In this document: in pieces, positions 20,578-29,396 of the stretch | How positions within the stretch are numbered: position 1 is the stretch's first letter | Layout: each line of letters opens with the position of its first letter | From: Bog-752 sp963799395 | GTDB lineage: Bacteria > Actinomycetota > Thermoleophilia > UBA2241 | Length of the DNA: 64,000 nt | Assembly: GCA_963799395.1 (NCBI GenBank) | Contig: CAWCWZ010000039.1 | Coordinates: 15,656 to 79,655 of the forward strand | Direction: 5' to 3' | The notes under the pieces: generated by a model | Seen by the model: the letters and a program-made list of their open reading frames with translations, nothing else | Told to the model about the DNA's origin: nothing | The model's database searches: none | Made by a program: the position numbers and the translations under genes

Positions 20578-20799
20578 ATGGCAAACAAAGAAGAAGCGAT
20601 CGAGATCGAGGGCGAGGTAGTAGAGGCCCTGCCGAACACGATGTTCAGGGTCCTCCTCGACAATAAGCACGAAGTGCTCGCCCACATCTCGGGGAAGATG
20701 CGGATGAACTACATCCGCATCCTCCCCGGCGATCGCGTCAAGGTCGAACTTTCGCCATACGACCTCAAGCGCGGAAGAATCACCTACAGGTTCAAGTAG
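20578..20799 (+). CDS. infA: Translation initiation factor IF-1
   Basis: Small OB-fold initiation factor, 73 residues. The ATG at 20578 (MANKEEAIEIEGEVVEALP) is selected over an upstream in-frame ATG because it follows GGGGAG and matches the family length. The conserved HISGKMRMNYIRILPGD core and terminal GRITYRFK are intact. Confidence 0.97.
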   Translation: MANKEEAIEIEGEVVEALPNTMFRVLLDNKHEVLAHISGKMRMNYIRILPGDRVKVELSPYDLKRGRITYRFK

Positions 20800-20872
20800 G
20801 CACTCGAACCGGTGATCGAGGCAGGCATGCCCGCCGGCTCGGGGGCCTCTGCTGCGTTCAAGTGAGGAAGAC

Positions 20873-20986
20873 ATGAAGGTCAGAGCGTCAGTCAAGCCGA
20901 TCTGCGAGAAGTGCAAGGTCATCCGGCGCCACGGCGTCGTCCAGGTGATCTGCAGCAACCCGCGCCATCGGCAGAGGCAGGGGTAG
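20873..20986 (+). CDS. rpmJ: 50S ribosomal protein L36
   Basis: Thirty-seven-residue zinc-binding large-subunit protein. Reads MKVRASVKPICEKCKVIRR and continues to the NPRHRQRQG end; ligands follow C-x2-C-x12-C-x4-H. GTGAGGAAG precedes the ATG. It lies 4 nt before rpsM, the normal alpha-operon order. Confidence 0.97.
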   Translation: MKVRASVKPICEKCKVIRRHGVVQVICSNPRHRQRQG

Positions 20987-20990
20987 CGGA

Positions 20991-21365
20991 ATGGCACGTA
21001 TCGCGGGCGTCAACATCCCGCCGCAGAAGCGGGTCGAGATCGGTCTCACCTACATCTACGGCGTGGGCCGGTCCACCTCGAAGTCCATCCTCACCAAGCT
21101 CGCCATCAACCCCGACACCAAGGTCCGCGATCTCACCGAAGAAGAAGTCGTGCGCCTGCGCGAGGCGATCGACGGTTCGGTCACCGTCGAAGGCGACCTG
21201 CGCCGCGAGCGCTCGCAGAACATCAAGCGGCTCATGGACATCGGCTGCTACCGCGGCATCCGCCATCGGCGCGGCATGCCGGTGAACGGTCAGCGCACCA
21301 AGACCAACGCGCGCACCCGCAAGGGTCCCAAGAAGACCGTGGGCGCGCGGCGCAGCAAGAAGTAG
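20991..21365 (+). CDS. rpsM: 30S ribosomal protein S13
   Basis: Small-subunit head protein bridging to the 50S subunit, 124 residues. Starts MARIAGVNIPPQKRVEIGLT; C-terminus GQRTKTNARTRKGPKKTVG is the typical basic tail that reaches the P-site tRNA. The start follows rpmJ closely. Confidence 0.97.
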   Translation: MARIAGVNIPPQKRVEIGLTYIYGVGRSTSKSILTKLAINPDTKVRDLTEEEVVRLREAIDGSVTVEGDLRRERSQNIKRLMDIGCYRGIRHRRGMPVNGQRTKTNARTRKGPKKTVGARRSKK

Positions 21366-21405
21366 TCGCCAAGTCGATCAGACGACCCGGAGGTCGAAGA
21401 CAAAA

Positions 21406-21804
21406 GTGGCAAGACCGCAGAGAGCCAAAGGACGCCAGCGGCGCAAGGTTCGCAAGAACATCGCCATCGGCCAGGCGCACATCAAGACCTCGTTCAACAA
21501 CACCCTGGTGACGCTCACCGACAAAGAGGGCAACGTCATCGCCTGGGAGAGCGCCGGCGCGGTCGGCTTCAAGGGTTCGCGCAAGAGCACTCCGTTCGCG
21601 GCGCAGGTCACCGCCGAGTCGGCCGCCCGCAAGGGCATGGAGCACGGGCTCCAGAAGGTCGAGGTCTTCGTGCGCGGTCCGGGCTCCGGACGCGAGACCG
21701 CCATCCGTTCGCTCCAGGCCGCGGGTCTCGAGATCCTCGGCGTCAAAGACGTGACGCCCATACCGCACAACGGCTGCCGCCCGCGCAAGCGGCGCCGGGT
21801 CTAG
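21406..21804 (+). CDS. rpsK: 30S ribosomal protein S11
   Basis: Platform protein of the small subunit, 132 residues. GTG start (MARPQRAKGRQRRKVRKNIA) with GGAGG upstream. Conserved HIKTSFNNTLVTLTD and the C-terminal HNGCRPRKRRRV are present. Confidence 0.97.
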   Translation: MARPQRAKGRQRRKVRKNIAIGQAHIKTSFNNTLVTLTDKEGNVIAWESAGAVGFKGSRKSTPFAAQVTAESAARKGMEHGLQKVEVFVRGPGSGRETAIRSLQAAGLEILGVKDVTPIPHNGCRPRKRRRV

Positions 21805-21817
21805 CGAGGTAGTCGTC

Positions 21818-22438
21818 GTGGCGAGAGATCTTTCACCCCAGTGCAAGCAGTGCCGCCGAGAGGGCATGAAGCTCCTTCTCAAGGGTGAGCGCTGCTTCAC
21901 CGACAAATGTGCGGTCGAGCGACGCGCGTACCCGCCGGGCGAGCACGGCCGCGGGCGCATCAAGCAGTCCGAGTATCTGCTGCAGCTGCGCGAAAAGCAG
22001 AAGGCGCGGCGCTTCTACCAGGTGCTCGAAAAGCAGTTCCACCACTACTACGTGGTGGCGAGCGGCCAGCAGGGCATCACCGGCGAGAACCTCCTGCGGC
22101 TGCTCGAGATCCGCCTCGACAACGTGGTCTACCGCCTGGGCTTCGGCGCCTCGCGCCGTCAGGCGCGGCAGCTCGTCCGCCACGCCCACTTCCGCGTGAA
22201 CGGCAAGAAGGTCGACATCCCGTCGTACCAGGTGCGGCCCAACGACATCATCTCGGTCAAGGCCTCGAGCAAGGCCACCGAGACCATCCGGGCGGCGACC
22301 GACCTCACCGCGTCGGTGGCGCCCTGGCTCGAGGCCGACCACGACAACCTGACGGGCAAGGTCCTGCGGTACCCCGAGCGTGGCGAGATCTCCGCGCCGG
22401 TGCAGGAGCAGCTCATCGTCGAGCTGTACTCGAAGTAG
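21818..22438 (+). CDS. rpsD: 30S ribosomal protein S4 (zinc form)
   Basis: Assembly-initiating 16S rRNA-binding protein, 206 residues. The N-terminus has a four-cysteine zinc knuckle (CKQC ... CFTDKC). An S4 RNA-binding domain follows in the middle (RLDNVVYRLGFGASRRQARQ). GTG start 13 nt after rpsK. It may also autoregulate the alpha operon, as in other bacteria, but no leader pseudoknot was identified. Confidence 0.97.
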   Translation: MARDLSPQCKQCRREGMKLLLKGERCFTDKCAVERRAYPPGEHGRGRIKQSEYLLQLREKQKARRFYQVLEKQFHHYYVVASGQQGITGENLLRLLEIRLDNVVYRLGFGASRRQARQLVRHAHFRVNGKKVDIPSYQVRPNDIISVKASSKATETIRAATDLTASVAPWLEADHDNLTGKVLRYPERGEISAPVQEQLIVELYSK

Positions 22439-22495
22439 TAGATCCAGCTCTCCCGGCTTCAAGACGCCGACAAGAGAACATCAACAGGAGGTCAG

Positions 22496-23441
22496 TTGCT
22501 TACCTTCCAGATGCCCAACATCACTCGTGAGCAGGTGGCGAACAACCGCACGCGTTTCGAGGTAGAGCCGCTCGATCGGGGTTTTGGGCACACCTTCGGC
22601 AACGCGCTGCGGCGCGTCCTCCTGTCGTCGCTCGAAGGGGCGGCCGTGAGCTCGGTCAAGATCGAAGGGGTCTCGCACGAGTTCTCGACCCTGCCGGGCT
22701 TAAAAGAGGACGTCACCGACGTCATCCTCAACCTCAAGGGCATCATCTGCCGTCTGCACGGCGAGCCCGACGAGGTCCAGGTCAGGCTGGTCAAAGACAA
22801 GCCGGGCAAGGTCGTCGCCGCCGACATCGACGTACCGGCCGAGCTCGAGATCCTGAACCCCGATCACTACATCGCCTCGCTCTCGGGTAGCGGCGCGATC
22901 GAGATGACCCTCACCATCAGGCGCGGCACCGGCTACGTGTCGGCCGACGGCAACAAGGGCCCCGAAACGGTCATCGGCGTCATGCCGATCGACTCCATCT
23001 TCAGCCCCATCAAGCGCGTCTCCTACATCGTCGAGAGCGCCCGCGTGGGGCAGCGCACCGACTACGACAAGCTCATCGTCGACGTCGTCACCAACGGCGC
23101 GATCACGCCCGAAGAGGCGCTGCGCCAGGCCGCCGAGATCCTCGTCGACCGGCTGCAGATCTTCACCGACCCCGACCGCCAGCATGCGCTCGACGAGTTT
23201 CCCATCGAAGGCGTCGGCGGAGACCGCCGGCGGCGGCATGGACGACGTGCTGATCGAAGAGCTCGAGCTCGGCGTGCGTTCGTACAACTGTCTCAAGCGC
23301 GAGGGCATCCAGACGGTCGGCGACCTCGTCACCAAGACCGAAGCCGAGCTTCTGAACATCCCCAACTTCGGCAAGAAGAGCATCGACGAGGTCAACGACA
23401 AGCTCGCCGAGCGTGGCCTGTCGCTGCGGGGTGAGGACTGA
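22496..23441 (+). CDS. rpoA: RNA polymerase subunit alpha (one frameshift)
   Basis: Assembly platform of RNA polymerase. TTG start after AGGAGGTC gives MLTFQMPNITREQVANN; the N-terminal dimerisation domain includes GHTFGNALRRVLLSSLEGAA. The C-terminal domain (MDDVLIEELELGVRSYNCLK to LSLRGED) is in the next frame. One extra G near 23219-23221 explains the shift and lies in the flexible interdomain linker; removal joins EGVGETAGGGMDD. The total is about 314 residues, normal. The stop overlaps the rplQ ATG. Confidence 0.95.
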
Positions 23442-23791
23442 TGCGTCACCAGAATCAGGGCCGCAAGTTCAACATGCCGCCGAGCCAGCGCAAGGCGCTC
23501 CTCAGCGGCCTCGCCGTCGCCCTGCTCACGCACGAGAAGATCAAGTGCAGCCAGGCGCGCGCCAAAGAGGCCCAGTCGCTGGTCGAGCAGGCGATCACGC
23601 TGGGCAAGCGCGGCGACCTCGCCGCCCGCCGCCAGGCGATCGCCAAGCTGCGCAACAAAGAGATCGTCTACAAGCTCTTCAACGATGTCGCGCCGCGCTA
23701 CGCCGACCGCAGCGGCGGCTACACCCGCATCGTCAAGCTGGGGCCGCGCCCGGGCGACGCATGCGAGATGGCGTACCTCGAGCTGGTCTAG
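23441..23791 (+). CDS. rplQ: 50S ribosomal protein L17
   Basis: Large-subunit exit-side protein, 116 residues. MRHQNQGRKFNMPPSQRKAL is the family N-terminus; the C-terminal GGYTRIVKLGPRPGDACEMA is conserved. TGATG overlap with rpoA indicates coupling. It ends the ribosomal supercluster. Confidence 0.97.
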   Translation: MRHQNQGRKFNMPPSQRKALLSGLAVALLTHEKIKCSQARAKEAQSLVEQAITLGKRGDLAARRQAIAKLRNKEIVYKLFNDVAPRYADRSGGYTRIVKLGPRPGDACEMAYLELV

Positions 23792-23822
23792 CCCGTCGGG
23801 CGCTGCCACCGACGCTGGTATG

Positions 23823-23853
23823 GGGGCGGGGGCGCCGCAGGCGCCCCCGCCCC
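23823..23853 (+). terminator. Hairpin after rplQ
   Basis: A perfect 14-bp GC stem (23823-23836 with 23840-23853) around a 3-nt loop, 32 nt after the rplQ stop. It is followed by CCTTCGCC, with no U-tract. Probable end of the alpha operon transcript. Confidence 0.65.
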
Positions 23854-23912
23854 TTCGCCGTTACCGGGGCCGCCCGGCCGCCGGTCCGCCTACGGGCGGA
23901 GGGGGTGCCGGC

Positions 23913-24740
23913 GTGCCGCTGATCGACATTCGCGGGCTGCGTTACCGGTACGCGGGCGCCGACGCCGACGCCCTGAGCGCCGTCGACCTTGCCGTGAACG
24001 AGGGCGAGTTCGTGGCCGTGGTCGGCGCCAACGGCTCCGGCAAGTCGACGCTCGCCCGCCTGCTGGGCGGGCTCGCCCGCCCGGCGGGGGCCGCGCGCGC
24101 CGACGTGTGCGGTCACGACCTGTGTAGCGACGACGGACACTTTGCCGTGCGGCGCGACGTCGGGGTGCTGTTCCAGAACCCCGACAACCAGCTCGTCGGG
24201 GCCACCGTCGAAGAGGATCTGGCGTTCGGTCTCGAGAACGTCGCGCTGCCGTCGGCCGAGATCGCCCGGCGCGTCGACGAGGTGCTCGAGCAGTTCGACC
24301 TCGAGGGACTGCGCAGCCGCGAGCCCCACCTGTTGTCGGGCGGCCAGCGGCAGCGTACGGCGCTCGCCGGTGTGCTCGCGATCCCGCGCCGCGTGCTCGT
24401 GCTCGACGAGCCGACCGCGATGCTCGACCCGGCCGGCCGCGACGAGGTGCTGGCCGCCGTTCGCCGCGAAGCCGAGCGCGGCCTGACGGTCGTGCTCGTC
24501 ACCCAGGAGATGGACGAGGTCCTGCTGGCCGACAGGGTCGTGGCGCTGGCCGCCGGCCGGGCGGTCTTCGCGGGACGACCCGCCGACCTCTTCGCAGAGC
24601 ACGATCTCCTGCGCGAGCTTTCGCTGGGACTGCCGCCCGCCGCCGAGGTGGGCCTCGCACTCGTGGAGCGCGGCGCCCTGGCGAAGCTCACGTTCACACT
24701 CGACGAGCTCGTGGCGGCGCTCCGGGCAGGCACGTCGTGA
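23913..24740 (+). CDS. ecfA1: ECF transporter ATPase 1
   Basis: ATP-binding subunit of an energy-coupling-factor importer for vitamins or transition metals, 275 residues. Walker A GANGSGKST, Q-loop FQNPDNQ, signature LSGGQRQRTALAG and Walker B VLVLDEPTAMLDP are all intact. The GTG at 23913 follows GGAGGGGG and gives MPLIDIRGLRYRYAG. It overlaps the next ATPase. Location right after rplQ and before truA is common in Gram-positive lineages. No substrate-binding S component is visible nearby, so it is probably a shared module. Confidence 0.93.
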   Translation: MPLIDIRGLRYRYAGADADALSAVDLAVNEGEFVAVVGANGSGKSTLARLLGGLARPAGAARADVCGHDLCSDDGHFAVRRDVGVLFQNPDNQLVGATVEEDLAFGLENVALPSAEIARRVDEVLEQFDLEGLRSREPHLLSGGQRQRTALAGVLAIPRRVLVLDEPTAMLDPAGRDEVLAAVRREAERGLTVVLVTQEMDEVLLADRVVALAAGRAVFAGRPADLFAEHDLLRELSLGLPPAAEVGLALVERGALAKLTFTLDELVAALRAGTS

Positions 24741-25600
24741 GTCGCCGCGCCGCCGTCGACACCACACCGAGGGACGTCCGTCCCCCGGATGTACGTTGCG
24801 AAGGCGTGTCGTTTGCCTACGACGAGGGAGCGGCCACGATCGAGGCGCTGCGCCGCGTCGATCTGACGTTCGCCTCCGGCGCGAGTGTGGCCCTGCTCGG
24901 CCCGACCGGCTCGGGCAAGTCGACCCTCCTGCAGCTTGTGCGCGGCCTGCTCGCGCCCGACGAGGGCCGCGTGCTGCTGGACGGACTCACGACCGGCGAG
25001 GCCGGCTACGAGGAGCGCGAGCGGCGTATGGGGCTCGTGTTCCAGATGCCCGAGATGCAGCTCTTCGCGGCGACCTGCCGCGACGACGTGGCTTTTGGAC
25101 CGAGACAGCTCGGCTGGCCGGTCGACGCGGTGGACGAGGCGGCGACGGACGCGCTCGCGGCGGTCGGCCTGCCGGCCGACCGCTTCGGGGCGCGCCACCC
25201 GTACTCGCTCTCGGGAGGCGAGCAGCGGCGCCTGGCGCTGGCCGGGGTGCTCGCCATGCGGCCCGGCCTGCTGCTGCTCGACGAGCCGTTCGTGAGCCTC
25301 GATCCGGCCTCGCGCCGCGATCTCGAGGCGATCCTCAGCGGCCTGCGGACGGCGGGCATGGGTCTCGTGCTCGCCACCCACGACGTCGATCGCGCCTACG
25401 CCCTGTGTGACTCCCGCGTGGTGCTCGACGAGGGCGTCGTGGTCGACGCCGGCCCCTGGCGGTTCGGCGCCGGCGGCGAGGACGTGCTCCTCTCGCACCG
25501 GCTCAAGCCGCCGTTCGTGGTCGAGCTGTGGCGGCGCCTCGGCCGCCACGCGGCCGAGGCGCCGCCACAGCTCGCCGCCGCCGCCGAGGCGCTCGCGTGA
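24737..25600 (+). CDS. ecfA2: ECF transporter ATPase 2
   Basis: Second ATPase of the ECF module, 287 residues, overlapping ecfA1 by GTGA. Walker A GPTGSGKST, Q-loop FQMPEMQLF, signature LSGGEQRRLALAG and Walker B LLLLDEPFVSLDP are complete. The FQMPEMQ Q-loop is the form typical of EcfA2 as opposed to FQNPDNQ of EcfA1, so the two form the expected heterodimer that pulls on EcfT. Confidence 0.92.
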   Translation: MSRRAAVDTTPRDVRPPDVRCEGVSFAYDEGAATIEALRRVDLTFASGASVALLGPTGSGKSTLLQLVRGLLAPDEGRVLLDGLTTGEAGYEERERRMGLVFQMPEMQLFAATCRDDVAFGPRQLGWPVDAVDEAATDALAAVGLPADRFGARHPYSLSGGEQRRLALAGVLAMRPGLLLLDEPFVSLDPASRRDLEAILSGLRTAGMGLVLATHDVDRAYALCDSRVVLDEGVVVDAGPWRFGAGGEDVLLSHRLKPPFVVELWRRLGRHAAEAPPQLAAAAEALA

Positions 25601-25688
25601 GCGTGTGCCGCGGCGCGGCAGCGCCGGACATCGCCGTCCGGTGGGCGGGCGCCGTCCGGCCGACTCCCGCGTGGAGCGAGGCGCCGAA

Positions 25689-26471
25689 ATGAGAATGGCG
25701 ATCGCCCAGTACTACCCGCGGCCGTCGCCGATCCACCGGCTCGATCCGCGCTGCAAGGTGGTCGCGGTGACGGCGCTCGTCGTGGGCTTGTTCCTGCGCT
25801 CGTCGTTTGCGGCCCTCGCGGTGTACGGACTGGCCGCCGCCGCGGGTCTGCTGCTGAGCGGCGTACCGCTGGGCTGGATCGCCCGCGGGCTGCGTCCGGT
25901 GGCCTGGCTGCTCGTCCTGACCTTCGTCGTGCAGCTTCTGTTCGCGCCCGGTGCCGCCTTCTACTCGCTCGGACCGCTGCACCTGTCGATGCGCGGCCTG
26001 GCCGTCGCCGGCTACCTCAGCCTGCGCCTCGTCGTCCTGGTCGTCGCCAGCCTGCTGCTCACGCTCACGACGCCCCCGATCGCGCTGACCGACGCCCTCG
26101 CCTGGCTGTCCCGGCCGCTGCGCCGTCTGCGCGTGCCCACCGAGGAGCTCGCGCTGATGGTGACCATCGCCCTGCGCTTCATTCCCACGCTCATGCAGGA
26201 GATCGACACGATCATGAAGGCCCAGCGGGCTCGCGGGGCGAACTTCACGCGCGGCGGACCGCTGCGCCGGGCGCGGGCGCTCGTGCCCGTGCTCGTGCCG
26301 CTGTTCATCCTGAGCTTCCGCCGGGCCGACGAGCTCGCCCTGGCGATGGAGGCCCGCTGCTACCTGCCCGGGGCCCCGCGCACTCGTCTCCACCCGCTGC
26401 GCGCGCACCGGCGCGACGCCGTCATGCTCGTGCTGGTGGCGGCGCTCGTCGTCCTCGCGGAGCTGGTCTAA
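25689..26471 (+). CDS. ecfT: ECF transporter transmembrane protein
   Basis: Integral membrane scaffold that links the two ATPases to interchangeable substrate-binding proteins, 260 residues. Starts MRMAIAQYYPRPSPIHRLDP, which is the EcfT N-terminal signature. There are about five hydrophobic segments. The two cytoplasmic coupling motifs are AQRARGANF and AMEARCYLPG; the second has ARC where ARG is frequent. Separated from ecfA2 by 88 nt. Ends 1 nt before truA. Confidence 0.92.
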   Translation: MRMAIAQYYPRPSPIHRLDPRCKVVAVTALVVGLFLRSSFAALAVYGLAAAAGLLLSGVPLGWIARGLRPVAWLLVLTFVVQLLFAPGAAFYSLGPLHLSMRGLAVAGYLSLRLVVLVVASLLLTLTTPPIALTDALAWLSRPLRRLRVPTEELALMVTIALRFIPTLMQEIDTIMKAQRARGANFTRGGPLRRARALVPVLVPLFILSFRRADELALAMEARCYLPGAPRTRLHPLRAHRRDAVMLVLVAALVVLAELV

Positions 26472-26472
26472 G

Positions 26473-27222
26473 GTGGCCGCCCGGGCCTGGTGGCGGCTCG
26501 AGCTCGCCTACGACGGCACGCCGTTCGACGGCTGGGCCCGGCAGCCCGGCCGGCGCACCGTCGAGGGCGAGCTCGAGGTCGCGCTGGCGACCGTGCTGCG
26601 CGAGAGCGTGCGGCTGCACGTCGCCGGCCGCACCGACGCCGGGGTGCACGCGCTCGCCCAGGTGGCGTCGTTTTCCACGGTCGCCGGCGAGCTCGACGTG
26701 AGCCGCCTGCGCCAGTCGCTGAACGCCCTGCTGCCCCCCGAGATCTCGATCACAAGCGTGGCGCCGGCGGCGGCGGGCTTCGACGCCCGGGCCGCCGCCG
26801 CCCGTACCTACCGCTACCGGTTGTGGCTGGCGGACGCGCGCCCCGTGTTCGAGCGTCTGTACGTCTGGGAAGTGCGCGGCGGCGTCGATCCGGCCCTGCT
26901 CGACGCGGCCGCGGCGCTGCTCGTCGGCCGCCGCGACTTTGCTGCTCTCACGCCGTCGGCGCGCTTCTACCGCACCTGCGAGCGCGAGGTCGCCGGTGCC
27001 CGGTGGTGCCCGGCGGCCGACGGCCGCGAGGCGCGCTTCGAGATCACCGCCGGCAGCTTCCTGCACAACATGGTGCGGGTGGCCGTCGGCTCGATGGTCG
27101 ATGTCGCCCAGGGGCGCATGAGCCTCGCGGCACTCTCCGCCGGCCTCGCCGGCGGTCGCCGGCGCGATCTCGGCCGCACGGCTCCCGCCCGTGGCCTCGC
27201 CCTGGTCAGGGTAGACTACTGA
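26473..27222 (+). CDS. truA: tRNA pseudouridine synthase A
   Basis: Converts U38-40 in the anticodon stem-loop to pseudouridine, 249 residues. The catalytic Asp lies in AGRTDAGVHALAQV near residue 56. GTG start right after the ecfT stop (MAARAWWRLELAYDGTPFDG). TruA following ECF genes at the end of the ribosomal cluster is a familiar arrangement. The final codons overlap a TAGACT box that may drive the next gene. Confidence 0.95.
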   Translation: MAARAWWRLELAYDGTPFDGWARQPGRRTVEGELEVALATVLRESVRLHVAGRTDAGVHALAQVASFSTVAGELDVSRLRQSLNALLPPEISITSVAPAAAGFDARAAAARTYRYRLWLADARPVFERLYVWEVRGGVDPALLDAAAALLVGRRDFAALTPSARFYRTCEREVAGARWCPAADGREARFEITAGSFLHNMVRVAVGSMVDVAQGRMSLAALSAGLAGGRRRDLGRTAPARGLALVRVDY

Positions 27223-27223
27223 C

Positions 27224-27592
27224 GTGACTCGTCGAGCGCTCCCGCGACCCACCATCGGCGGGCTCGAGATCGCGGCCGTGGTGTTCGCCGCCCTCGCCGG
27301 CCTATACAGCATCGTCACGACCGGGCAGATGACGTTGCGACTGGCGCTGGTCCTGATCGCACCGACTCTCGAAGCGGCTCTGCCGCTCGCGGCGCGCGTC
27401 GTCGCGCCCGGCAGGCTGCATTCCGCGCGGGTGATCGCCGCCCTGCTCGTCGCCTTCTACGTCGCCTTCGCCCCGATCGGCATCGACAACTACCTCTACC
27501 TGCCGGCGGTCGCGACCCTGATCGTGGTGGTCACCATGAGCAACCGCCAACGCTGGCGCGAGATCCGCTCGCGCGGGGGTGTGGAGCACTGA
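27224..27592 (+). CDS. Small multi-pass membrane protein, function unknown
   Basis: A 122-residue protein with three to four hydrophobic segments (about residues 13-32, 37-55, 66-85 and 90-103) and a basic C-terminus (NRQRWREIRSRGG). No family was recognised. The GTG start lies 6 nt after a TAGACT -10-like box (27212-27217) that overlaps the end of truA, so it might be made from a leaderless mRNA; no good ribosome-binding site is seen. GC-rich third positions support real coding. Confidence 0.6.
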   Translation: MTRRALPRPTIGGLEIAAVVFAALAGLYSIVTTGQMTLRLALVLIAPTLEAALPLAARVVAPGRLHSARVIAALLVAFYVAFAPIGIDNYLYLPAVATLIVVVTMSNRQRWREIRSRGGVEH

Positions 27593-27971
27593 AACCGGCG
27601 CGGGTCTTGCGCGACGACGGCGAGGTCGCGTGGGCGGGGCGTGGCGGCGCCGGCTGCGGCGGGGCCGGGGGTCGGGCTCGCGCTTCGCGAATCAGAGTAC
27701 GGCACCCGCGGCTGGCGCCGCGGGTAGCACTCACGCTCAGAGTTCGCCCTCACCCCCGGCCCCGCCTCCGCCGGCGCCGGCGGGGCGTCCGCGTCGGGCG
27801 GATCGAGCCAGCGCTCAAAGGTGCCCGTGCCGACGCTCCCCTGCCCGGGCTCACTTTGGCCGGGGATGGGGCTTCGCTTGCTTCTGCCTGGGTACGAGCG
27901 AGTGGGCGGTGGGTCGGTGGGCCGCCGCGACTGACGACGGGCGCGCGGCTGAGAACGCGGTGGGCGGACGG
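27593..27971. other. 379-nt stretch without a recognisable gene
   Basis: Lies between the convergent ends of the small membrane protein and the LCP gene. Very GC-rich, with an 8-bp perfect hairpin at 27704-27725 and several Pro/Ala/Arg-only frames that look like compositional noise. A minus-strand frame could read as a Pro-rich tail for the LCP protein if a frameshift existed near 27972, but the LCP domain ends normally without it. Confidence 0.4.
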
Positions 27972-29156
27972 CTACTCGTCCAGGAACTGGCGCACGGTCC
28001 GGGCCAGGACCGCCGGGTCGACCACCACGTAGCTGCCGCCGCCGATCATCTCGGGGGTGCCCAGGAGCACGGTCTTGTGCTGCTTTGCGCCCTTGGCGCG
28101 CCAGTCCAGATAGGCGAGCTCGATGATCTGCCGGGTCGAGAGGTCGGTGCCGACGCCCTTCATCATGCGCGCGCCGATCGACGGCAGCCGGAAGATGTTG
28201 CGAGGCTGGCTGATCTTCTTCTCGAGGGCCTGCACGACCTGTTGCTGACGGCCCATACGCATGAAATCGTTGTCCGAGTGCCGTACCCGGGAGTAGATCA
28301 GCGCCTGCTTGCCGTTCATGAGCTGCGGGCCCTTCTTGAAGTGCACGGTCGTGTTGCCCGTGTACCACGAAGTGAGGTCGTGGGGCACGTCGACGACGAT
28401 GCCGCCGACGCTGTCGATGACGTCGGAGAAGCCGTCGAATCTGACCAGGACGATGTGGTTGATGGGCACGCCCGTGAAACTGCTCACGACCTTGATGGCA
28501 AGCGGCGCGCCGCCCCAGAAGTAGGCCTCGTTGATCTTGGTCTGTCCGTGGCCGGGCACGCTCACGAGCGTGTCGCGCGGAATGGAGAGCTGGCTCACGG
28601 TGTGACTCTTGGGATCGAACCGCATGAGCAGGATGCTGTCGGAGCGGGCCGGACCACGTCCGCGCTGGTCGGAGCCGAGCACGAGCAGCGTGGTCGGGAC
28701 GCTCAGCACGCCGCCTTGCGGGTCGACGAGGGCGGCGCGGGTCGCCTTGGTGATGCGATGGTTGCTCTTGATGACGGCCTTGTTGAAGACCGTGTAGCCC
28801 CGGAAGCCCCAGACGCCGAAGAAGATCGCCAGAGCGAGCGGGATCGCCAGCAGATACCACCAGTGAAACAGCCGCCGTTTGCGTTCGGTCTGCGGCACGA
28901 GCGCGAGGTCCGGGCCTCCGGGTCGGCTCTCCGCGCGGCGGTCGGCGCGGTAGATGCCGACCGGCTCGTCGCGGAGGCGGGCGGCGCCGGCGCCGCCCGC
29001 CTCCGCGACGTTCACCCTGCGCGCGGAATCGTCGCCGCCGCCGCGCGAACGCCTTGGCGGCGAGCTCGCCGACGGTTCGACCGGCGCGTCGGTCCGCGGG
29101 CGACGCACGCGTCCGGCGCGGTACCTGGTGTATGGCTTGTCGTCTGCCTGGCTCAT
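27972..29156 (-). CDS. LytR-CpsA-Psr family cell-wall ligase
   Basis: Membrane-anchored phosphotransferase that attaches teichoic acid or arabinogalactan-type polymers to peptidoglycan, about 394 residues. A cytoplasmic Arg-rich N-terminus is followed by one transmembrane segment (WWYLLAIPLALAIFFGVWGF) and an extracellular LCP domain with LVLGSDQRG, the IPRDTLV motif and INEAYFWGG, ending with SRVRHSDNDFMRMGRQQQVV. The ATG at 29156 (MSQADDKPYTRYRAG) is preferred to an upstream in-frame ATG that would add 48 Arg-rich residues. Divergent from the ROK kinase. Confidence 0.9.
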   Translation of the reverse strand: MSQADDKPYTRYRAGRVRRPRTDAPVEPSASSPPRRSRGGGDDSARRVNVAEAGGAGAARLRDEPVGIYRADRRAESRPGGPDLALVPQTERKRRLFHWWYLLAIPLALAIFFGVWGFRGYTVFNKAVIKSNHRITKATRAALVDPQGGVLSVPTTLLVLGSDQRGRGPARSDSILLMRFDPKSHTVSQLSIPRDTLVSVPGHGQTKINEAYFWGGAPLAIKVVSSFTGVPINHIVLVRFDGFSDVIDSVGGIVVDVPHDLTSWYTGNTTVHFKKGPQLMNGKQALIYSRVRHSDNDFMRMGRQQQVVQALEKKISQPRNIFRLPSIGARMMKGVGTDLSTRQIIELAYLDWRAKGAKQHKTVLLGTPEMIGGGSYVVVDPAVLARTVRQFLDE

Positions 29157-29396
29157 GTCTTGTCGTCGGCGGCGGCCGCAACAGCGGCCGCCGCGAAGGC
29201 GATGTGTCGGGCGGCGGCGTGCCCGGCGCACAGGTTCGCATCGAGGTGATCGGGATGGCCGCTTGCGAGGCGCCCGGTGAGGGTAAGTACGCCTCGCCAC
29301 GAGGAGTTTCCTTCTATTGGCCAGTGTACACCGTGGTATCGTGTGCGACGCGACCCTGCCGTGGGGGGTCTCGGCGCAGGGAGGTGGTGGTCAGCC

